From contig NZ_CP053538.1 of assembly GCF_013137895.1 (NCBI RefSeq), positions 4,433,001 to 4,497,000 of the forward strand: a DNA stretch of 64,000 nt. Direction: 5' to 3'. This DNA comes from Hymenobacter taeanensis. GTDB taxonomy: Bacteria; Bacteroidota; Bacteroidia; Cytophagales; Hymenobacteraceae. A program made the translations under genes and the position numbers. How positions within the stretch are numbered: the stretch's first letter is position 1; the number at the start of each line of letters is the position of its first letter. Positions 1 through 8,010 of this stretch are shown here, in pieces. The notes below the pieces were generated by a model. The model had not been told where the DNA came from and ran no database searches. It worked only from the letters and a program-made list of their open reading frames with translations.

Positions 1-492
1 GAAGATCCGTTGAAACCGGCTCTCTACTGTGGCCTCAGGGTGATAGAACGCCAAGGGCAAAATTCGCATCAACGAGCCATTTCCGTTGCTGTATTCATCT
101 GTACCGCCGGCCCGAACCAGGTCAGGGTTCGACTCTAACCGCTGAATGGCCTCCCGCGTTGTGATACCGATATCAAACACGGAACCGTGAGGCGTCCAGA
201 AGTTACTGGAGTACCAGCGGCAGCAGTTACGGGCCACTTTTTTCAGGCTGAAACCATCGGCAATGGCCTCCGCCAGGCAAAACGTGAGCGAGGCATCATC
301 CGACCAGGTACCGGCGGGTTGGTTATGCGTCCCGTAGGCCTGCATGTGCACCACGGGCAGCTGCTGACGCGCGGCACGACTTTGAAACTCAACCGGCTCG
401 CCCAGAGCATCACCCACTGCCAGGCCTAGCAGCGCCGCTCTAATCTGCTGCTCCAATAGCTTGCCGCTGGATATTATTGCTGTTGACTCCAC
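1..492 (-). CDS. ADP-ribosylglycohydrolase family protein (3' part beyond window edge)
   Basis: The reading frame runs off the left edge, so only the N-terminal ~164 residues are present. It shows GDALGEPVEF near the N-terminus, WSDDASLTFCLAEAI, and NGNGSLMRILPLAF. These match the conserved acidic metal-binding blocks of the DraG/ADP-ribosylglycohydrolase family, whose members remove ADP-ribose from proteins or nucleic acids using two divalent metals. No ATG lies upstream in frame before a stop. GTG at 492 is the best start and sits 15 bases after the stop of the HAD gene, so the two are probably cotranscribed. Substrate unknown; the family is confident, the start less so. Confidence 0.85.
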   Translation of the reverse strand, partial: MESTAIISSGKLLEQQIRAALLGLAVGDALGEPVEFQSRAARQQLPVVHMQAYGTHNQPAGTWSDDASLTFCLAEAIADGFSLKKVARNCCRWYSSNFWTPHGSVFDIGITTREAIQRLESNPDLVRAGGTDEYSNGNGSLMRILPLAFYHPEATVESRFQRIF

Positions 493-507
493 AATAGTCA
501 GGATAAT

Positions 508-1197
508 TTATTGATGGTTTTCCTTGATAATGGGCAGCACTTCCCGCAGGCTCTGGATAATATAAGTAGGATTCTGAGCTAGACTGTCGGCTTCCTGCCC
601 GAAGCCGTAGCTTGCCCAGCACGAAGCAATTCCGCAGTTGCGGGCAAACTTCAGGTCGGTGGCCGTATCACCAATCATGAGGGTGCTAGCCAAGCTGTGG
701 TCAGGAAAGCGTGGCTGAATCAACTGCGTGAACAGATCGGGAGCGGGTTTGAGAGCTACTCGCTCACCGGCCGCATTTGTGCTGCCATCACCCAGCACGA
801 GCAACGCATACTGGCGCAGGCCTAGGCGAGACAGGGAATCCTCCAGAATGGGTAAGCCCTTGTTACTGAGCACTACAATTTGCGCGCCCTGGGCCGTGGC
901 AGCCGCCAACACTTCTAACGCTCCCGCAAATGGTTGTACAAGGGGTTCGGCTTCGGTGGCATAGAGGTGGCGGTAAACCGGCAGCCAGTTGTCGGGCAGA
1001 GCCGTGGAGCCGGCGGGGTAAAACCGGCCTAGCGTTTGGGCCAGCGGGAGGCCTTGGTGCACTACGCCTTCCAGCACTTCAGGCAGGGGCTCTGGGTGGT
1101 CTAGCTCCTGAAAGGTGCGGCGCAAGGCGTGGCCAATGGCCTGCCGGGTATCACACAGGGTTCCATCGTAGTCAAACAGCAATAAGGAATAAGGCAT
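508..1197 (-). CDS. HAD-superfamily hydrolase, phosphoglycolate-phosphatase-like
   Basis: About 229 residues with all four HAD motifs: FDYDGTLCDT (nucleophile and acid aspartates), IVVLSNKG (motif II), the lysine in VALKPAPDLF (motif III) and MIGDTATDLKFARNCG (motif IV). An alpha-helical C1 cap fills roughly residues 16-90, as in Gph/PgmB-like phosphatases. The family cleaves small phosphomonoesters in the cytoplasm; the exact substrate cannot be read here. A start at 1212 is possible, but Met at 1197 places the nucleophile block at the usual distance from the N-terminus. It precedes the ADP-ribosylglycohydrolase gene, probably in one transcript. Confidence 0.85.
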   Translation of the reverse strand: MPYSLLLFDYDGTLCDTRQAIGHALRRTFQELDHPEPLPEVLEGVVHQGLPLAQTLGRFYPAGSTALPDNWLPVYRHLYATEAEPLVQPFAGALEVLAAATAQGAQIVVLSNKGLPILEDSLSRLGLRQYALLVLGDGSTNAAGERVALKPAPDLFTQLIQPRFPDHSLASTLMIGDTATDLKFARNCGIASCWASYGFGQEADSLAQNPTYIIQSLREVLPIIKENHQ

Positions 1198-1212
1198 ACA
1201 GACAAGGCACAA

Positions 1213-1558
1213 TAAGGCCCGAAAGTACGGTAGGGCACCAAAGAATTCACTTGTATTTGTCTTTACGGTGCTGCCTACGAGAATACACTTGTGAAGTAAC
1301 CATTTTATCTGGTCCCAACCAGCTACCCGGTTACAGAGCTGGCATCGAGCACTTAGCTAATCTTAAGTCACAGTGGATCAGAGCCTAATATTGTAACAGA
1401 CTGACACTAATTAATCCAGCTTTTTCAAAAAAGTATAAGCAGAGGAACTTTTTCCACATCAGCGGCTGACTTTTTTTCAATTGTCTCGGAATATGGCCGG
1501 ACATTTGCCAAGCCTTCAACAACACTAGCACTTCCTCGCGCTTCTCACTATTCTATTT
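1213..1558. other. Intergenic region upstream of two divergent genes
   Basis: This stretch holds the promoters of the HAD operon (leftward) and the small basic secreted protein (rightward). It is AT-rich towards the right. A leftward TACTTTCG, one base off the TAnnTTTG box, lies just before the HAD start. No coding frame or RNA gene is evident. Confidence 0.4.
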
Positions 1559-1828
1559 ATGGCAAGAATCTTTCTTCTCCTTTGGCTCTTTTTGGCGGCA
1601 CTCGTTGACGCTAGTCCGGCTTTAGCCGACCAGGGTGGCCCCGCGGCCCGCGCAAAAATGCGCGGCAAAGTGTACGTTCACCGCCCCAATTACAAGTACT
1701 ACGCTCGAAGTAAGCGCACTAAGAACTCCCAGAAGCGTTGGTATCAGTTCTGGAAGCGCCGCAAAGCCAAGAAAGCGACTCCCGCTCCTGCCCGTCCATC
1801 ACGCAACCAAACGCTTGGTGGGAGCTAA
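1559..1828 (+). CDS. Small, basic, secreted protein (paralogue A)
   Basis: 89 residues: a hydrophobic N-terminal signal peptide ending near ALA-DQG, then a mature part very rich in Lys, Arg and Tyr. The block ARAKMRGKVYVHRPNYKYY is repeated in the next gene as ARAKMKGRSYTHRPFYKKY, so the two are tandem paralogues. No enzymatic motif is visible. The strong positive charge could favour binding to nucleic acid, polysaccharide or the cell surface, but this is inference. The unit is closed by its own hairpin terminator. Function unknown. Confidence 0.75.
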   Translation: MARIFLLLWLFLAALVDASPALADQGGPAARAKMRGKVYVHRPNYKYYARSKRTKNSQKRWYQFWKRRKAKKATPAPARPSRNQTLGGS

Positions 1829-1848
1829 TAGCTTCTAAACCAGCAATA

Positions 1849-1888
1849 AACAACAGGGCTTTCCTATCTGGAAAGCCCTGTTGTTTTG
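1849..1888 (+). terminator. Intrinsic terminator after small basic protein A
   Basis: A 16-bp perfect stem (1849-1864 with 1870-1885) around a 5-base loop, followed by a short T-rich tract. Confidence 0.85.
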
Positions 1889-1996
1889 GTATATAGCTAA
1901 ATTGCCGTCGCGCCAACGGTAAAACTTATTACAGGGTTACGCAATTTTTGAGCTGCCTTCGAGGTTATTAAAGCAACACTAATTCTGGTTTGCTTT

Positions 1997-2227
1997 ATGT
2001 ACAGAATACTTCTTCTATTTTTTGCGCTGCTGCTGGCCAGCAACGTTGAATCGGTGGCAGCCCGCCCAACGGCGTATGCTCGAGCTAAAATGAAGGGTCG
2101 GAGTTACACGCACCGCCCTTTTTATAAAAAGTATAAAGGCCGTAAATCCAGCAAAAAACGTGGCTTCCTTAGCCGCAAAGGAACTTCTAGCAAATCTACC
2201 TACCGCGTAGGCCACTCTACCCGGTAA
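1997..2227 (+). CDS. Small, basic, secreted protein (paralogue B)
   Basis: 76 residues with a clear signal peptide (LLLFFALLLASNVESVAA) and a short mature part dominated by Lys, Arg, Ser and Tyr. It shares the AxAKMxGxxYxHRPxYKxY signature with the gene just upstream, while signal peptide and tail differ, so duplication was followed by divergence. A terminator follows directly. No known domain is recognised. Secretion is inferred from the N-terminus; function unknown. Confidence 0.75.
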   Translation: MYRILLLFFALLLASNVESVAARPTAYARAKMKGRSYTHRPFYKKYKGRKSSKKRGFLSRKGTSSKSTYRVGHSTR

Positions 2228-2249
2228 GTATTTTGACATTACAACTCGT

Positions 2250-2293
2250 AAAAATCGGGTCAGGGAGCTTCTAAGCTTTCTGACCCGATTTTT
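2250..2293. terminator. Bidirectional terminator between convergent genes
   Basis: A 14-bp stem (2250-2263 with 2280-2293) with A-run on one side and T-run on the other. It serves the small basic protein on the plus strand and overlaps the stop codon of the minus-strand nucleotidyltransferase. Confidence 0.85.
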
Positions 2294-3375
2294 TAGTGAG
2301 CGGCCTGCGCATACCATGCCCGGCGTACCTGAATCAGGAGGCGCTCAGCAGCTACCTGATCTGGAGCCGTGAGCAAGTGAGAGGTGGCAAAGGCGGCTTC
2401 TACCTGCTCCAACAGGGCCTCGGCCATCTGCAGCAGCTCTTCGTATTGAAACTCCCCTCGCCGAATTTGGAGCAGAAACTCCCGATCTGGCCGGCGCACT
2501 TGTAGCTGCCCCGTAAGGGCAATTTCGTGGGCCATGCGCAACAGCCGAAACACGTGCAGCATGTTCTTGGCATCATAATTTTTGCCGTGCTGCACGGTGT
2601 TTTGGTAGCGCTCGGCGTTGCGCTTCTGCACCCACTCGTGGTACTCCCGGTACACGCGGCAGTAGCTGCTATAGCCATTGCGGTTGAAGCTCAGGTAAGC
2701 CACTGGCTCCTCACCTTTAGGCACGGAGGTAAGCTGCACGTCCTGCGAGGTTTCGGCATCACGCACCAAGCCCCGGTACCCGAGCGTACCACTCGGGGAT
2801 GCATCCACGAACAGCGCGTACAGGTCCTGGAGGTGCGGCACGTTGGCCAGCCCGCACTGCTCTGCCGTAAGGTGTTGCTCAGCTAGCCACTGGCCTACCG
2901 GCTGGGCCCCGGCTCCTGCCGTAACGTAACAAAAGTCCAGCACCGACTTGCGGCCGGGTGGCTCGGGGTGGTTGATCTTCTTGTTGAGGCCCCGGGCTTT
3001 TCTGATTTGGGCCGCGGCGTACTCGGCAAAGCTTTGCAGACAGAGCTGAGAGAGAAAATCTTCGGGCCGAAAGGCTTCAAACAATGGGTGCCGGAAAATC
3101 ACACAGTCAGCGGGGGTACCGAGCAGCTCCAGCACCGTGGGGTTGTTTTTGAGCAAAAGCTCCACGAAGCGGCGCAGCTCATAAAACACCTCGTCGTTGG
3201 TTTCATTCGCTACCTGCGGTACGTACTCCAGGCCATAGAATTCAGCTTCGGGCAGAATGAATACGCCTTTCAGATCAGAATCAGAATGTGGTAGATTAGT
3301 ACCATACGCGCGGCTGCCGCTGATGGCTTCAAAAAGGATTAAGCCGCGCTGGCGCAGCTCGGTAATAGTGAGCAT
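2293..3375 (-). CDS. DNA polymerase beta-fold nucleotidyltransferase, COG3541/RlaP-like
   Basis: About 360 residues. The N-terminus carries the nucleotidyltransferase signature: GSRAYGTNLPHSDSDLKGVF, with G20-S21 for nucleotide binding and D32/D34 as the metal-binding acid pair. The rest is a long helical region with a NHPEPPGRKSVLDFCY segment. Length and layout fit the COG3541 group, which includes RlaP enzymes linked to RNA repair operons. Such enzymes are expected to add or remove nucleotides at RNA ends, but activity here is inference. Start at 3375 puts the signature at the usual distance; a longer frame reaching 3438 would overlap the divergent GNAT start. It lies downstream of the RNA repair genes, on the same strand. 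Confidence 0.8.
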   Translation of the reverse strand: MLTITELRQRGLILFEAISGSRAYGTNLPHSDSDLKGVFILPEAEFYGLEYVPQVANETNDEVFYELRRFVELLLKNNPTVLELLGTPADCVIFRHPLFEAFRPEDFLSQLCLQSFAEYAAAQIRKARGLNKKINHPEPPGRKSVLDFCYVTAGAGAQPVGQWLAEQHLTAEQCGLANVPHLQDLYALFVDASPSGTLGYRGLVRDAETSQDVQLTSVPKGEEPVAYLSFNRNGYSSYCRVYREYHEWVQKRNAERYQNTVQHGKNYDAKNMLHVFRLLRMAHEIALTGQLQVRRPDREFLLQIRRGEFQYEELLQMAEALLEQVEAAFATSHLLTAPDQVAAERLLIQVRRAWYAQAAH

Positions 3376-3406
3376 ATTTCTACGTAAGAGCAAGAACGGT
3401 ATCAGG

Positions 3407-3886
3407 ATGCAGAACCAAGTACAGTTACGGCAGACCAAACAAGCTGACCTAGAGCAGCTGTTTTACTTTCAGCTTGATGAAGAGGCAGGTTACCTGGCAG
3501 CCTTTATGCCGGCAAACCATACCAACAAAGAGGCCTACTTAGAAAAATACACCCGTTTTCTGCATGCCCCAACCATCAACATGCAGACCATTATGGTTGG
3601 GGAAACTATCGTGGGCAGTATCGCTAAGTTTATACTGGAAGGCGACGCCGAAATCACCTATTGGCTAGATCGGCGCTTTTGGGGTAAAGGCATTGCCACC
3701 TCCGCCCTGAGGAATTTTCTAGCTGTTGAAGGCACTAGGCCTATTCGGGGGCGAGTTGCCTTTGACAACGTGAGCTCACAGAAGGTGTTGGAAAACTGCG
3801 GGTTTGTGAAAATCAGCACCGACAAAGGATTCGCTAATGCGCGCCAGACCGAGATAGTTGAATTTATCTACCAGCTGAAACAGTAG
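3407..3886 (+). CDS. GNAT-family N-acetyltransferase (RimJ/RimL-like)
   Basis: 159 residues. The segment EITYWLDRRFWGKGIATSAL contains the acetyl-CoA-binding motif (R/Q-x-x-G-x-G/A), followed by GRVAFDNVSSQKVLENCGF, the N-S-x-x-v-x-e-x-x-G-F block of the RimJ/RimL group. Acetyl acceptor unknown. ATG at 3407 lies 31 bases from the divergent nucleotidyltransferase start, so the two promoters must overlap. Its 3' end overlaps by 23 bases the 3' end of the truncated nucleotidyltransferase on the other strand, and it is the only plus-strand gene in this locus. Confidence 0.85.
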   Translation: MQNQVQLRQTKQADLEQLFYFQLDEEAGYLAAFMPANHTNKEAYLEKYTRFLHAPTINMQTIMVGETIVGSIAKFILEGDAEITYWLDRRFWGKGIATSALRNFLAVEGTRPIRGRVAFDNVSSQKVLENCGFVKISTDKGFANARQTEIVEFIYQLKQ

Positions 3887-4190
3887 CAACCACCGGCGAC
3901 TGCAGCCACTCAAACACGGCAGCGTTAGAGCTGTGCAGCAGCTTCAGAGCCTTGCGTAACTCCCAACCAGCCAAGTCCAGCTCATCGTCAACGGGAAAAT
4001 TCAGGGTATCGGGGCCCTCATCCAGCGTTAGGTACCACTCGGCAGGATGCACATACAAGAAGCGCACATCATAGTCCGAATCCGGCGACGGGAAGCCCCA
4101 CGCCCGGCTCCCCGACTCGCAAGCGTACAGGATGCGGATATTGTGGGAGGTTTCAAACTGAATAAGAGCGGTTTGGATGCGAGTAAGCAT
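3864..4190 (-). CDS. Truncated COG3541-type nucleotidyltransferase (N-terminal catalytic half only)
   Basis: 108 residues covering only the nucleotidyltransferase core: G27-S28 in SGSRAWGFPSPDSDYDVRFL with D39/D41 as the acid pair, then DELDLAGWELRKALKLL and FEWLQSP. Family members usually continue for a further ~130 residues. Here homology stops after FEWLQSPVV and a short unrelated tail runs into the 3' end of the convergent GNAT gene. The catalytic residues are intact, so it may work as a minimal nucleotidyltransferase or be a decaying remnant. It is related to, but clearly different from, the full-length nucleotidyltransferase 0.5 kb downstream. Confidence 0.65.
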   Translation of the reverse strand: MLTRIQTALIQFETSHNIRILYACESGSRAWGFPSPDSDYDVRFLYVHPAEWYLTLDEGPDTLNFPVDDELDLAGWELRKALKLLHSSNAAVFEWLQSPVVATVSAGR

Positions 4191-4368
4191 AGAAATAGTA
4201 AGTCCTTACTGCAGATAGGAGCGCATAAGGTAGCGCTACACTACTGCTGTAATTGTAAGAGGTTGGTAAGCGGCGCAATTCCCGTATGCTCATTGCTGCC
4301 CCTGGCCTGGGACCTCAATAAGCTATAAAGGAGGCTAATGCAAATTTAATGAGGTGCCCTGCCATGGC

Positions 4369-5157
4369 TTAAAGCTCCGAATACTCAGTCGGGCGCAGGA
4401 ACACGATGTCGATGTGCGACACGTTGTTCTGATACTCGGGCAGGCTGGATAATTTCTTCCACTCCGGGTCGCTGCCGAAGGCTTTCCAATGCGCTTCCCT
4501 AGCTGGCATATTCGGGAAAGAGGTCATGTACATCAGGTTCGGCATTTTTGAGCCGAAGACCACTTCCCCATAGAAAATAGCATTAAAGTCGAGGCGGGAG
4601 AATAGCTTAATCTCCCCTCCGGCATTAAACATCTGCACTTTATTCCGGAATATCTTCTCGCTGGCCCCTTCATAGCTCCGCAGCTCATATACCCGTTCGT
4701 TTTTGGGCGCACTAAATCGCGGAGCAATTAGGTCGGTCATTTCCTCGAAGGGCTTGATAAAGACTGTTTCTAAGCGGCTGTAAGCCGGGTTATTATGGGC
4801 GGCGTTTACATAGGTGCCCCCAGCTGCGAGGAGCTTGTTGGTGGTTTCCTTGGTTACTTTCTCCCACTGCTTGAGCGAGCTATAAGGAGTCAAAACATAA
4901 ATCCGTCTATCAGCGGCCGTATCGTTACCGATGGGTTTGAACACGCCAATGGTAGCAATACCAGCGGCGTGCAGAGCCGGCATATACTGGAGTTGCAGGA
5001 AACTATCAATCACCGCTTCCTGCTGGCTGGTTTTGAGGTGGTACACCTTAAGCTCCAGATAAGCGGGCCGCCCCGCCGGGGTGGTTGCCGCAGCATGCCC
5101 ACTACCCAACCCACATGCGAAGAGAATAGTGATAATCACCAACTGAAGTTGTTTCAT
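4369..5157 (-). CDS. Secreted NIPSNAP-family protein
   Basis: 262 residues with an N-terminal signal peptide (hydrophobic to about residue 24), then two ferredoxin-like NIPSNAP repeats. The first starts at YLELKVYHLKTS (about residue 33) and the second at VYELRSYEGAS (about 160), with PNLMYMTSFPNMPARE typical of the second. Bacterial NIPSNAP proteins have no settled biochemical role; some act in oxidative or catabolic contexts. It sits 82 bases after pnkp on the same strand, so it may be part of that operon, though an exported protein has no obvious place in RNA repair. Confidence 0.85.
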   Translation of the reverse strand: MKQLQLVIITILFACGLGSGHAAATTPAGRPAYLELKVYHLKTSQQEAVIDSFLQLQYMPALHAAGIATIGVFKPIGNDTAADRRIYVLTPYSSLKQWEKVTKETTNKLLAAGGTYVNAAHNNPAYSRLETVFIKPFEEMTDLIAPRFSAPKNERVYELRSYEGASEKIFRNKVQMFNAGGEIKLFSRLDFNAIFYGEVVFGSKMPNLMYMTSFPNMPAREAHWKAFGSDPEWKKLSSLPEYQNNVSHIDIVFLRPTEYSEL

Positions 5158-5239
5158 GTACAGGACAGATTACTGAATAACGGTAAAGAAAGAACCCTCC
5201 AGTCAGTTGGCTGGCTTAACTCAGGGCGGGGCTTACTCC

Positions 5240-7867
5240 TTAAAGCCGCGGGTCTATGGCCTCACTTTCCAGCGCCAGCACCCCAAATACGCACTGGTGT
5301 ACCTCGCGCAGCGGCGCCCCGGCCACAAAGCGCTCCAGGCCTTCTACCCCAAGCGCAAATTCGCGGAGGGCGAGGTTGCGCTTACTTTTCACGGCCCGCT
5401 CCCGCAGGCGCTCCAGATTGCCAGGCAGCAGATAGTCGGGGCCATAGATGATGCGCAGGTACTCGCGGCCCCGGCACTTGAGGGCGGGCTGCACCAGGTT
5501 TTGCCGCCCTCCGGGAATAAAGTCATAGGGTTTCACTACCATACCTTCGCCTCCGGCTGCGGTGAGGTCAGTCCACCACTGGGTGGCAGCCTCCACATCC
5601 GCAACATCCTGGAGGTGCACTACGCGGTAGGGTGTGGCCCTGAGCAAAGCCTCGTCGGCGAGGCAAATGGCGCGCAGGGTTTCCATTTGCCAGGCGTGGT
5701 CCTTGTCGAAGTAAGTGCGGCCTTCGGTAGCGAGCAGGTGGAAAGGCGCCAGGCGCAGGTCAGCAAGACTCTCCACGGGCCAGCTGTAGCGCCGGTAAGC
5801 CTCGGCGTAGTGCTGAGCGGCGGTTTGGCGGGCGGTAGTGCGAGCCAGTAGCGCCTCTATTCCGTCTAGGCCACGTGCGGCCGCCTGGGTTAGTACGGCG
5901 GCAGCTTCGGGCAGAGCGGCCGTGGCCGCCGCCGCTACGGCTGCATACTGGTTTCTGATGAGTTCCTGCGCCTTGGCTGACCAGGGCAGTAGCTCGGCAT
6001 CAAGGCAGAGCCAATCGGTCTGGAATTTCTCCCAGAAGCCGGCCGTAGCCAGGGCCTCCTGCAAGCGCGTCAGAAAAGCCGCTTCTAGGCCACTATCGGT
6101 AAAGAAGTTGCGGCCGGTGCGGGTATAGCATTTGCCGGGGCCCTCGCCTACCACCCCGAAGCGGCGGCGCGCCGCATCTTCATCCTTGGCCAGCACCACA
6201 ACCACCCGGCTGCCCATGTGCTTTTCTTCGCACACCACCCGTTCCTGGCCTTGCCGACGGAAATAGTCGAAGGCTTCGGTGGGATGTTCCAGCAGATCGG
6301 GCAGGGCGCTGGTTTCTGAGGGGCTCATGGTGGGTGGCAGGTAAAGCAGCCACTTCGGGTTCAGGGCAAACCTACTCATCACCTCCAGGGCGGCGGTGGC
6401 ATTTTCCTCCCGAATGGTAACCGAAGGCAACAGGCGCGTTTTGATGATCTGCTTGCCGGTCACGTCCCTGATGTCCAGCAGGTCGTCGTGCTGTTGCTGG
6501 GCGGTGAGGCTACCAGCCGCAGATAAGCTACCAAGTGCGGCTTCCTGCTGCTGACGCAGGTAGTCGAGCGGGCGCACTGGCTCACAGTAGACCTGGGCGG
6601 CAGGCACAGCTACCAGTACTCGCTCAGGATACCGCAGGGCAGTGAGGTGACCACCAAATACGCAGCCGGTATCAATATCAATGGTATTATTAAGCCACTC
6701 AGCGTTAGGCACGGGCGTGTGACCGTACACCACCATGGCCCGGCCCCGATACTCAGAGGCCCAGTTGTAGCGCACCGGCAAGCCAAACTCGTCAATTTCT
6801 CCAGTCGTTTCGCCGAACAGCGCGAAGGCCCGCACGGCGCCGGAGCCGCGGCCCTGCATTTCCTCGCGCATACCCGCGTGGGCCACCACCAACTGGCCGC
6901 CATCCAGCACATAGTGGCTTACGAGCCCATCTAGGAACTGCCGCACCTGACTTTTGAACGTGTCCGATTCGGTGGCCAGCTGTGCTACCGTTTCGGCGAA
7001 GCCATGCTGCTCATTCACGCTTTTACCATTGAGGTAGCGCAGGAGCTTGATGTCGTGGTTGCCGGGCACGCAAAGCGCCAGGCCACTCTGCACCATGTGC
7101 ATCACCAGCCGTAGCACTTGCGGCGAGGCGGGCCCACGGTCAACCAGGTCGCCGAGGAACAGTGCCCGGCGGCCGGCTGGGGCCGTCACGCGCACGCCCA
7201 GGTCGCGGGCATCCTGCATGGGTACTTCCTCTACGCCATAGCCTAGGCCAGAGAGCAACTGCACCAGCTCCTGGTAGCAGCCGTGCACGTCACCAATGAT
7301 GTCGAAGGGCCCGGCATCCTGCTTGCGGTTGCTGTAGAGCGGATCGCGCACGATGGTTTGCACGGCGTCAATCTCCTCGGGGCCATGCAGGTGATATATG
7401 TGGCGAAAGCCTTCCTGCTTGAGCGTTTTGAGGCTGCGCCGAAGCTGCTGGCGCTGCTGAGGCACCACGTGGCGCCCCATGTGCTGACGCTCAGCACGCT
7501 GGCGGTTGCGGTCTTCGGCTAGGCGGTCGGGTACGTCGAGAATGATGGCAGTGGGCAGCACGTGGTAGTCGCGGGCCAGCTGCACGAGGGTTTTTCGGGC
7601 CTCGGGCTGTACGTTGGTAGCGTCCACCACCGTCAGCAAGCCCCGCTTAAGGCGTAGGCCTATCAGGTAATGCAGCAGGGCAAAGGCTTCGGGGGTGGCC
7701 GACTGGTCGTTTTCGTCATCGGCCACTAACGCCCGGCATTGGTCCGACGACACAATCTCAGTGGCCTTAAACAAGCGGCGGGCAAACGTACTCTTCCCTG
7801 CCCCTGAGGTGCCAATTAGCAGAACCAGGGAGAGCTCAGGGAGTTTGAGAGAGGTATATAGGGGCAT
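5240..7867 (-). CDS. pnkp: Bacterial polynucleotide kinase-phosphatase-ligase (RNA repair)
   Basis: 875 residues in three modules (residue numbers from a possible upstream Met at 7909; subtract 14). Kinase: P-loop GTSGAGKS at 33-40, then SSDQCR. Metallophosphatase: DIIGDVHG at 203-210, GDLVDRG at 253-259, GNHD at 283-286, VAHAGM and VVYGHTP. Adenylyltransferase/ligase: nucleotidyl lysine K563 in CEEKHMGSR, then EGMVVKP and LKCRGREYL. This is the architecture of Clostridium thermocellum Pnkp, which phosphorylates 5'-OH ends, removes 2',3'-cyclic phosphates and seals broken RNA together with Hen1. Start 7867 is preferred because family members begin a few residues before the LSLVLLIG strand. 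The partner hen1 lies two genes upstream. Confidence 0.95.
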   Translation of the reverse strand: MPLYTSLKLPELSLVLLIGTSGAGKSTFARRLFKATEIVSSDQCRALVADDENDQSATPEAFALLHYLIGLRLKRGLLTVVDATNVQPEARKTLVQLARDYHVLPTAIILDVPDRLAEDRNRQRAERQHMGRHVVPQQRQQLRRSLKTLKQEGFRHIYHLHGPEEIDAVQTIVRDPLYSNRKQDAGPFDIIGDVHGCYQELVQLLSGLGYGVEEVPMQDARDLGVRVTAPAGRRALFLGDLVDRGPASPQVLRLVMHMVQSGLALCVPGNHDIKLLRYLNGKSVNEQHGFAETVAQLATESDTFKSQVRQFLDGLVSHYVLDGGQLVVAHAGMREEMQGRGSGAVRAFALFGETTGEIDEFGLPVRYNWASEYRGRAMVVYGHTPVPNAEWLNNTIDIDTGCVFGGHLTALRYPERVLVAVPAAQVYCEPVRPLDYLRQQQEAALGSLSAAGSLTAQQQHDDLLDIRDVTGKQIIKTRLLPSVTIREENATAALEVMSRFALNPKWLLYLPPTMSPSETSALPDLLEHPTEAFDYFRRQGQERVVCEEKHMGSRVVVVLAKDEDAARRRFGVVGEGPGKCYTRTGRNFFTDSGLEAAFLTRLQEALATAGFWEKFQTDWLCLDAELLPWSAKAQELIRNQYAAVAAAATAALPEAAAVLTQAAARGLDGIEALLARTTARQTAAQHYAEAYRRYSWPVESLADLRLAPFHLLATEGRTYFDKDHAWQMETLRAICLADEALLRATPYRVVHLQDVADVEAATQWWTDLTAAGGEGMVVKPYDFIPGGRQNLVQPALKCRGREYLRIIYGPDYLLPGNLERLRERAVKSKRNLALREFALGVEGLERFVAGAPLREVHQCVFGVLALESEAIDPRL

Positions 7868-8010
7868 TATGTTGCTTGGAATACGACTAGCAGACGTAAG
7901 GTTAGACACAATTAACTGCTACCAGTATATCATATAGAGGTGGCTAAGCAAATTAACTTACTCACCTACCGAGATTTACTTTGCTACTAAACTGCCGTAG
8001 CACTCAAAAG

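Noticed and set aside
120..145. GGGTTCGACTC resembling a tRNA T-loop
   Set aside because: It lies in the coding frame of the ADP-ribosylglycohydrolase and no acceptor stem or anticodon arm can be built around it.
5207..5851. Open frame of 214 codons antisense to pnkp
   Set aside because: The minus strand encodes a complete Pnkp ligase domain here; the plus-strand frame has no similarity.
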